Source of the DNA: an uncultured Prevotella sp.
Lineage (GTDB): Bacteria; Bacteroidota; Bacteroidia; Bacteroidales; Bacteroidaceae
Direction of reading: 5' to 3'
Assembly (NCBI GenBank): GCA_900553965.1
Contig: USFX01000097.1
Span: 1 to 10,130 of the forward strand
DNA: 10,130 bases
The position numbers and the translations under genes were made by a program. The first letter of the stretch is position 1. The number at the start of each line of letters is the position of its first letter. The notes beneath the pieces were generated by a model, which did no database searches, was not told the DNA's origin, and saw only the letters and a program-made list of their open reading frames with translations. Of the stretch, positions 6,591 through 10,130 are shown piece after piece.

Positions 6591-8015
6591 TTATTTGTCG
6601 TTAAGTTTGTTATACATATAATCATAATAGTCTTTTACATCCATATTCTTAGGGAATATGTGGTCCAGGACGATTTGGGCTTCTTTGGGATTGCGTTTCA
6701 CTGCTATCTTCAGGTAATGGAGAAACTCGTCCGTCCGTTTCAGATCCCAGCAACACAGAGCCATGTACGAATAGCCTTCATCGAAATCCTCATCCGTAAG
6801 CTCAAAGAACCGCTTGAACATCTTGTATGAAGTCTCGATGTATTTGTTGTCATACAGCGAGACCATTATCCTGAGAAGTATGTTCGGAGCGCTGTCGGAG
6901 CGGATGACGGCCTTCTGAAACCTCTTCTCGGCTTCCTCAAACATACCGTTCTCCAGCAGGATGTGGCCGCGCAGGACCTCCATCTCCGTATGGTCACAGT
7001 CGTAGGCATCGGTCATGTCCATACATTCCATAGCTTTTTCCGGCTGTCTCATGGCACTGTAAGAGAAAGCCATCTCCTGATATATCTGAACGATATACGG
7101 TGAGTCCGCGGGTGCGATGTCAAGCGCTTGACGCAGCTTCACGATGGCTTCGTCGTGTCGTGACAGATGTGTGAGGCACATACCGCAGTAGAGCAGGCCG
7201 AACTCTTCTTCCGGCATCTGCTCACAGTATCGCCCGTAATATTCCAGAGCCTCCTCAAATCTGTCCAGCCGGTAGAGGCTGTTGGCCTTGGTCAGGAGGC
7301 CGTCGGCGTCTTCGGGGTCGATGGCGATGGCATATTCGCTGCTCGTCACGGCACCGTCGAAGTCTTCGTTCATGAACTGGGCACTGGCCAGCGCAACCCA
7401 ATATCTCTTTGAGAAGGGGTCCTTGTCGATAAGCTCGTTGTAAATCTTGATCCCCCGGTCAAACTCTCCCATGCCGAAGAGCACCCTTGCCATCAGCTCC
7501 TTATACTCATCGCGCTTGCAGTTTCCGGTGCGCATCATCCATTCGTAGGCCTTTTCGTTCACGCCATAGTCCATATAGATGTTGGCCACGTCGAGAACGA
7601 AGTCCTCATATTCGTCCGGTTCCACGGTGTGGAAATAGTCCCGCAGATAGTTGTCTGCCTCTTCAATCCGGTTCTGGGCTATCAGTATTTCCGCCTTGAG
7701 ATATTTGTAGTCCGGGTCTTCCTTGTCGATGATTTCTTCCGCCAGCTCTTCGGCCAGCCCGATATTTTCATCGGCTATCGCCTCCCGTGCCTTGAACACG
7801 AGAGGCGCCGTAGCTCCGGGATTCATATCGAGTGCGAAGTCGATGACCTCGCGTGCCTTTTCCGTCTTTCCTATAAAGCTATAGTAATCGGCGATGTCTG
7901 CCAGTTCGTCCACATCCAGAAATATCGGCTGGCCTTCCCTGACAGACTTCTCGTATGATGACAGGACATCTTGAAATGACTTGCTGTCGAAATACTTGTC
8001 ACCGGTTTGCTTCAT
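6591..8015 (-). CDS. Tetratricopeptide-repeat protein of unknown specific function
   Basis: A 474-residue acidic helical-repeat protein with no signal peptide, membrane segment or enzymatic motif, so probably a cytoplasmic scaffold or adaptor. TPR-like helix pairs run through nearly the whole length; the clearest are about 33-66 (GKTEKAREVIDFALDMNP), 169-200 (GEFDRGIKIYNELIDKDP), 204-234 (EDFDGAVTSSEYAIAIDP), 237-268 (DRFEEALEYYGRYCEQMP), 271-302 (SRHDEAIVKLRQALDIAP), 310-340 and 344-372 (GMFEEAEKRFQKAV), with degenerate units in between and after. The C-terminus ends in Tyr/Asp-rich DYYDYMYNK. Its ATG overlaps the glnS stop in ATGA, and the DedA gene begins 2 bp after its stop, so it is made in step with both. 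No specific function can be assigned; the partner is unknown. Confidence 0.9.
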   Translation of the reverse strand: MKQTGDKYFDSKSFQDVLSSYEKSVREGQPIFLDVDELADIADYYSFIGKTEKAREVIDFALDMNPGATAPLVFKAREAIADENIGLAEELAEEIIDKEDPDYKYLKAEILIAQNRIEEADNYLRDYFHTVEPDEYEDFVLDVANIYMDYGVNEKAYEWMMRTGNCKRDEYKELMARVLFGMGEFDRGIKIYNELIDKDPFSKRYWVALASAQFMNEDFDGAVTSSEYAIAIDPEDADGLLTKANSLYRLDRFEEALEYYGRYCEQMPEEEFGLLYCGMCLTHLSRHDEAIVKLRQALDIAPADSPYIVQIYQEMAFSYSAMRQPEKAMECMDMTDAYDCDHTEMEVLRGHILLENGMFEEAEKRFQKAVIRSDSAPNILLRIMVSLYDNKYIETSYKMFKRFFELTDEDFDEGYSYMALCCWDLKRTDEFLHYLKIAVKRNPKEAQIVLDHIFPKNMDVKDYYDYMYNKLNDK

Positions 8016-9727
8016 CTGTTTATCTTAGCCCATGTGTCTTTCAGTCCGACGGTGCGGTTGAACACCAGCTTCTCCGGTGTAGAGTCCGCGTCCATAGTGA
8101 AATAGCCTATGCGCTGGAACTGCAGGAAGTCTCCGGGCTTCTTCTCCGTGAGATAGCGCTCGACGAAGCAGTTATTCAGCACGGTGAGAGAGTCAGGATT
8201 GAGCAGCTCGCGGAAGTCTCTTTCGTCAGCTGACGGATTCTCCACGCTGAACAGACGGTCGTAGAGCCTGACCTCTGCCGGCAGACAGTGGGCCGCGCTC
8301 AGCCAGTGGAGCGTTCCCTTGACCTTGCGGTTGGCTCCCTCCATGCCGCTCTTGCTCTGCGGGTCATATTCGGCGTAGATCTCCTCAATCTCGCCCTTGT
8401 CGTTCTTCTTGCATCCCGTACACATCACTATGTATGCGTTCTTCAGGCGCACCTCCTTTCCCGGCGACATGCGGAAGAACTTCTTCGGAGCGTCTTCCAT
8501 GAAGTCGTCGCGCTCAATCCACAGTTCGCGGCTGAACGTGATGGTGTGGGTTCCGTCGGCCTCGTTCTCCGGGTTGTTGACGGCCTCCATCTCCTCGGTC
8601 TGTCCCTCGGGATAGTTGGTGATGATGAGCTTCACCGGATTGAGCACGGCCGACACGCGGCATGAGCGTGCGTTGAGGTCGTCGCGCACGGCGGCTTCGA
8701 GAAGCGCATAGTCGTTGAGCGCGTCAAACTTCGTATATCCTATGGAGCGGATGAAGTTGCGGATGCTCTTGGCCGAGTAGCCGCGGCGGCGCATACCGCA
8801 GATGGTGGGCATGCGGGGGTCGTCCCATCCGCTGACCAGATGTTCGTCGACGAGCGTGTGGAGCTTGCGCTTGCTCATCACCGTGTATGTCAGGTTGAGA
8901 CGGTTGAACTCAATCTGTCGCGGACGGTAGTCGGCCGTCTTGCCCGTCTCGGCTTCATATTCTTTCAGAAGGTCGACGAACTTGTCGTAGAGCGGACGGT
9001 GGGGCACAAACTCCAGCGTGCAGATGGAGTGGGTGACACCTTCGAAATAGTCGCTCTGGCCGTGTGCGAAGTCGTACATGGGGTAGGCGTGCCATTTCGT
9101 TCCCGTGCGGTGGTGCGGCGTGTGTATGATGCGGTAGATGACCGGGTCACGGAAGTGCATGTTCGGGTTGGCCATGTCGAGCTTGGCGCGCAGGACCATG
9201 GATCCTTCGACGGCCTCGGCCGTGTTCATTTTCTCGAAGAGCGCCATGTTCTCCTCGACGGGACGGTCGCGGTAGGGGCTGGCTGTTCCCGGTGTGGTCG
9301 GCGTGCCCTTCTGGGCGGCAATCTGCTCGGATGTCTGCTCGTCGACGTAGGCCAGGCCTTTCTTTATCATCCATACGGCAAAGTCCCACAACTGCTGGAA
9401 ATAGTCGGAAGCATAGTAGACATTGCCCCACTTGAATCCGAGCCATTGGATGTCGTTCAGGATGGAGTCAACATATTCGGTGTCTTCCTTTGAGGGGTTT
9501 GTGTCGTCGAAGCGGAGATTGCAAACACCGCCGTAGTTTCCGGCCACGCCGAAGTCCATGCAGATAGCCTTGGCATGTCCGATGTGCAGATAGCCGTTCG
9601 GTTCCGGCGGGAAGCGTGTCTGAATCCTGCTTCCGTTCTTTCCTTCGGCAAGATCGGCTTCCACCATCTGCTCAACGAAGCTCAAACTCTTTTTCTCTTC
9701 ATTTTCTGTGCAGTTCTTCTCAACCAT
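8012..9727 (-). CDS. glnS: Glutamine--tRNA ligase (glutaminyl-tRNA synthetase)
   Basis: Class Ic aminoacyl-tRNA synthetase that charges tRNA-Gln with glutamine using ATP; cytoplasmic. At 571 residues it is slightly longer than the E. coli enzyme (554) owing to a short N-terminal extension. The HIGH motif is at 48-51 within PPEPNGYLHIGHAKA, and the KMSKS-type motif is VMSKRKL at 283-289. GlnRS rather than GluRS is supported by LRFDDTNPSKE (71-81), PMYDFAHGQSDYFEGVTHS (216-234), WDDPRMPTICGMRRRGY (301-317) and the complete C-terminal beta-barrel anticodon-binding half, ending FNRTVGLKDTWAKIN. It is the first gene of the minus-strand run, about 35 bp below a -7 promoter-like element, and its TGA overlaps the start of the TPR gene by 4 bp. 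Presence of GlnRS implies direct glutaminylation of tRNA-Gln in this organism. Confidence 0.98.
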   Translation of the reverse strand: MVEKNCTENEEKKSLSFVEQMVEADLAEGKNGSRIQTRFPPEPNGYLHIGHAKAICMDFGVAGNYGGVCNLRFDDTNPSKEDTEYVDSILNDIQWLGFKWGNVYYASDYFQQLWDFAVWMIKKGLAYVDEQTSEQIAAQKGTPTTPGTASPYRDRPVEENMALFEKMNTAEAVEGSMVLRAKLDMANPNMHFRDPVIYRIIHTPHHRTGTKWHAYPMYDFAHGQSDYFEGVTHSICTLEFVPHRPLYDKFVDLLKEYEAETGKTADYRPRQIEFNRLNLTYTVMSKRKLHTLVDEHLVSGWDDPRMPTICGMRRRGYSAKSIRNFIRSIGYTKFDALNDYALLEAAVRDDLNARSCRVSAVLNPVKLIITNYPEGQTEEMEAVNNPENEADGTHTITFSRELWIERDDFMEDAPKKFFRMSPGKEVRLKNAYIVMCTGCKKNDKGEIEEIYAEYDPQSKSGMEGANRKVKGTLHWLSAAHCLPAEVRLYDRLFSVENPSADERDFRELLNPDSLTVLNNCFVERYLTEKKPGDFLQFQRIGYFTMDADSTPEKLVFNRTVGLKDTWAKINR

Positions 9728-9761
9728 AATTATTGATAATGTTATTTTGTTTTTGAAACTG

Positions 9762-9769
9762 CAAAGGTA
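9762..9769 (-). promoter_or_regulatory. Bacteroidota-type -7 promoter element for glnS
   Basis: On the minus strand this reads TACCTTTG, an exact match to the TAnnTTTG -7 consensus used by the Bacteroidota primary sigma factor. It lies 34 bp before the glnS ATG, which would give a leader of roughly 25-30 nt. The region upstream is AT-rich, but I see no good TTTG at the -33 position, so only half of the promoter is supported. The leader (9728-9761) is A/T-rich and has no Shine-Dalgarno sequence, as expected in this phylum. This is the only clear promoter I find for the six minus-strand genes. Confidence 0.65.
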
Positions 9770-9828
9770 ATAAATTAATTCCTAATACCTTATTTATATA
9801 GTGGATTTTTTTTGGAAAGCCGTGATGT

Positions 9829-9898
9829 CATGATTCTAATCATGGCCCGCCGTAGGCGGATGATGGGATTTTTAGAGACGTCCCGCCGTTGCGTCTCT
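9829..9898. repeat. Cluster of three small palindromes, GTCTC-type intergenic repeat
   Basis: Three hairpin-forming units stand in a row: CATGAT-TCTA-ATCATG at 9829-9844 (6-bp stem), CCGCC-GTA-GGCGG at 9847-9859 (5-bp stem), and AGAGACG with CGTCTCT at 9874-9898 (7-bp stem, 11-nt loop). The loop of the third contains CCCGCCG, which repeats the start of the second palindrome. None is followed by a T-run, so termination is unlikely. Palindromes carrying AGAGACG/CGTCTCT are, from memory, frequent between genes in Bacteroidota genomes; their role is not known to me. Confidence 0.7.
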
Positions 9899-10097
9899 GT
9901 GGTTTGTGTGCCGTGATTGCAAATCCGCTACAGCTTGTCATTATCTTCTGAACGGCCGTGATAGCGAAATCCATTCATCCGCAAATGACGTTTTTGGGGG
10001 CTCATCCGGTGTTTGGAGTGATAATACAGGAAGTATGGAACTGGTGTGAAGGTGTTGCAGAACTCACATGGAAGCCTTTAAGTGGGGTAATCTTAGT

Positions 10098-10118
10098 CCC
10101 CTCCTTTCGAAGGAGGGG
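10098..10118. repeat. CCCCTCC/GGAGGGG palindrome at the right edge
   Basis: CCCCTCCTT (10098-10106) pairs perfectly with AAGGAGGGG (10110-10118) around a TCG loop, and the sequence continues as TTAGGGGTGGTT to the end of the window. This matches, from memory, a G/C-striped intergenic repeat common in Bacteroidota chromosomes. The element may continue beyond the window, so its full extent is not visible. Confidence 0.75.
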
Positions 10119-10130
10119 TTAGGGGTGGTT

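Larger units (their letters stand above)
9770..10130. other. Gene-free stretch upstream of glnS
   Basis: About 360 bp with no credible coding region, tRNA or transposase. The part next to glnS (9770-9812) is very AT-rich and includes a T8 run at 9805-9812. It is followed by a cluster of small palindromes (9829-9898), three copies of GCCGTGAT (9819, 9910 and 9955), and a CCCCTCC palindrome at the right edge. The part from about 9970 to 10097 shows nothing I can interpret. What lies beyond the right edge is unknown. Confidence 0.6.

Noticed and set aside
5887..6621. A 244-codon plus-strand open frame opposite the DedA gene
   Set aside because: It is antisense to a gene with clear family motifs, and its translation is Cys/Tyr/Asp-rich without any recognisable domain. 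A mirror frame of a real gene.
8840..9493. A 217-codon plus-strand open frame opposite glnS
   Set aside because: Val/Glu/His-rich translation with no domain, lying wholly within the conserved catalytic region of GlnRS on the other strand.

Overview
The window looks like chromosomal DNA from a member of the Bacteroidota, most likely a Prevotellaceae/Bacteroidales gut or oral type. Three things point there: the proteins resemble Bacteroides/Prevotella forms (long GDP-fucose synthase, xylB-xylA order, GlnRS). Start codons are preceded by A/T-rich stretches rather than Shine-Dalgarno sequences. A TAnnTTTG-type -7 element lies before the one gene with a clear upstream leader. Coding DNA is moderately GC-rich by eye and the intergenic DNA is AT-rich. 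The genus is inference.

Layout: (1) 1-2144, plus strand: the 3' half of xylulokinase (xylB, cut by the window edge) followed 27 bp later by complete xylose isomerase (xylA), a D-xylose catabolic operon. (2) 2145-2297: a convergent gap with a strong symmetrical 27-bp-stem terminator that can serve both sides. (3) 2298-9727, minus strand: six genes read right to left, glnS, TPR protein, DedA-family membrane protein, manC, gmd, fcl. The first three are tightly coupled (4-bp ATGA overlap, then a 2-bp gap). manC, gmd and fcl follow after 94, 44 and 175 bp. (4) 9728-10130: a gene-free stretch with a glnS promoter candidate and several small palindromic repeats.

Function: manC, gmd and fcl are three successive steps from mannose-1-phosphate to GDP-mannose, GDP-4-keto-6-deoxymannose and GDP-L-fucose, the donor for fucosylated surface glycans and glycoproteins. 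The genes that make mannose-1-phosphate (isomerase and phosphomannomutase) are not in the window. The DedA protein belongs to a family that includes lipid and undecaprenyl-phosphate transporters, which would fit envelope glycan work, but that link is inferred from position only. GlnRS charges tRNA-Gln. The TPR protein has no assignable specific role.

No clearly new biochemical system is visible. The most unusual structure is a perfect 40-bp inverted repeat with a 46-bp spacer, sitting exactly between gmd and fcl and built from GGAGTTA heptamers. It would form a very long hairpin in the fucose operon mRNA. Also worth attention are the palindrome cluster upstream of glnS and a CCCCTCC/GGAGGGG repeat running off the right edge.
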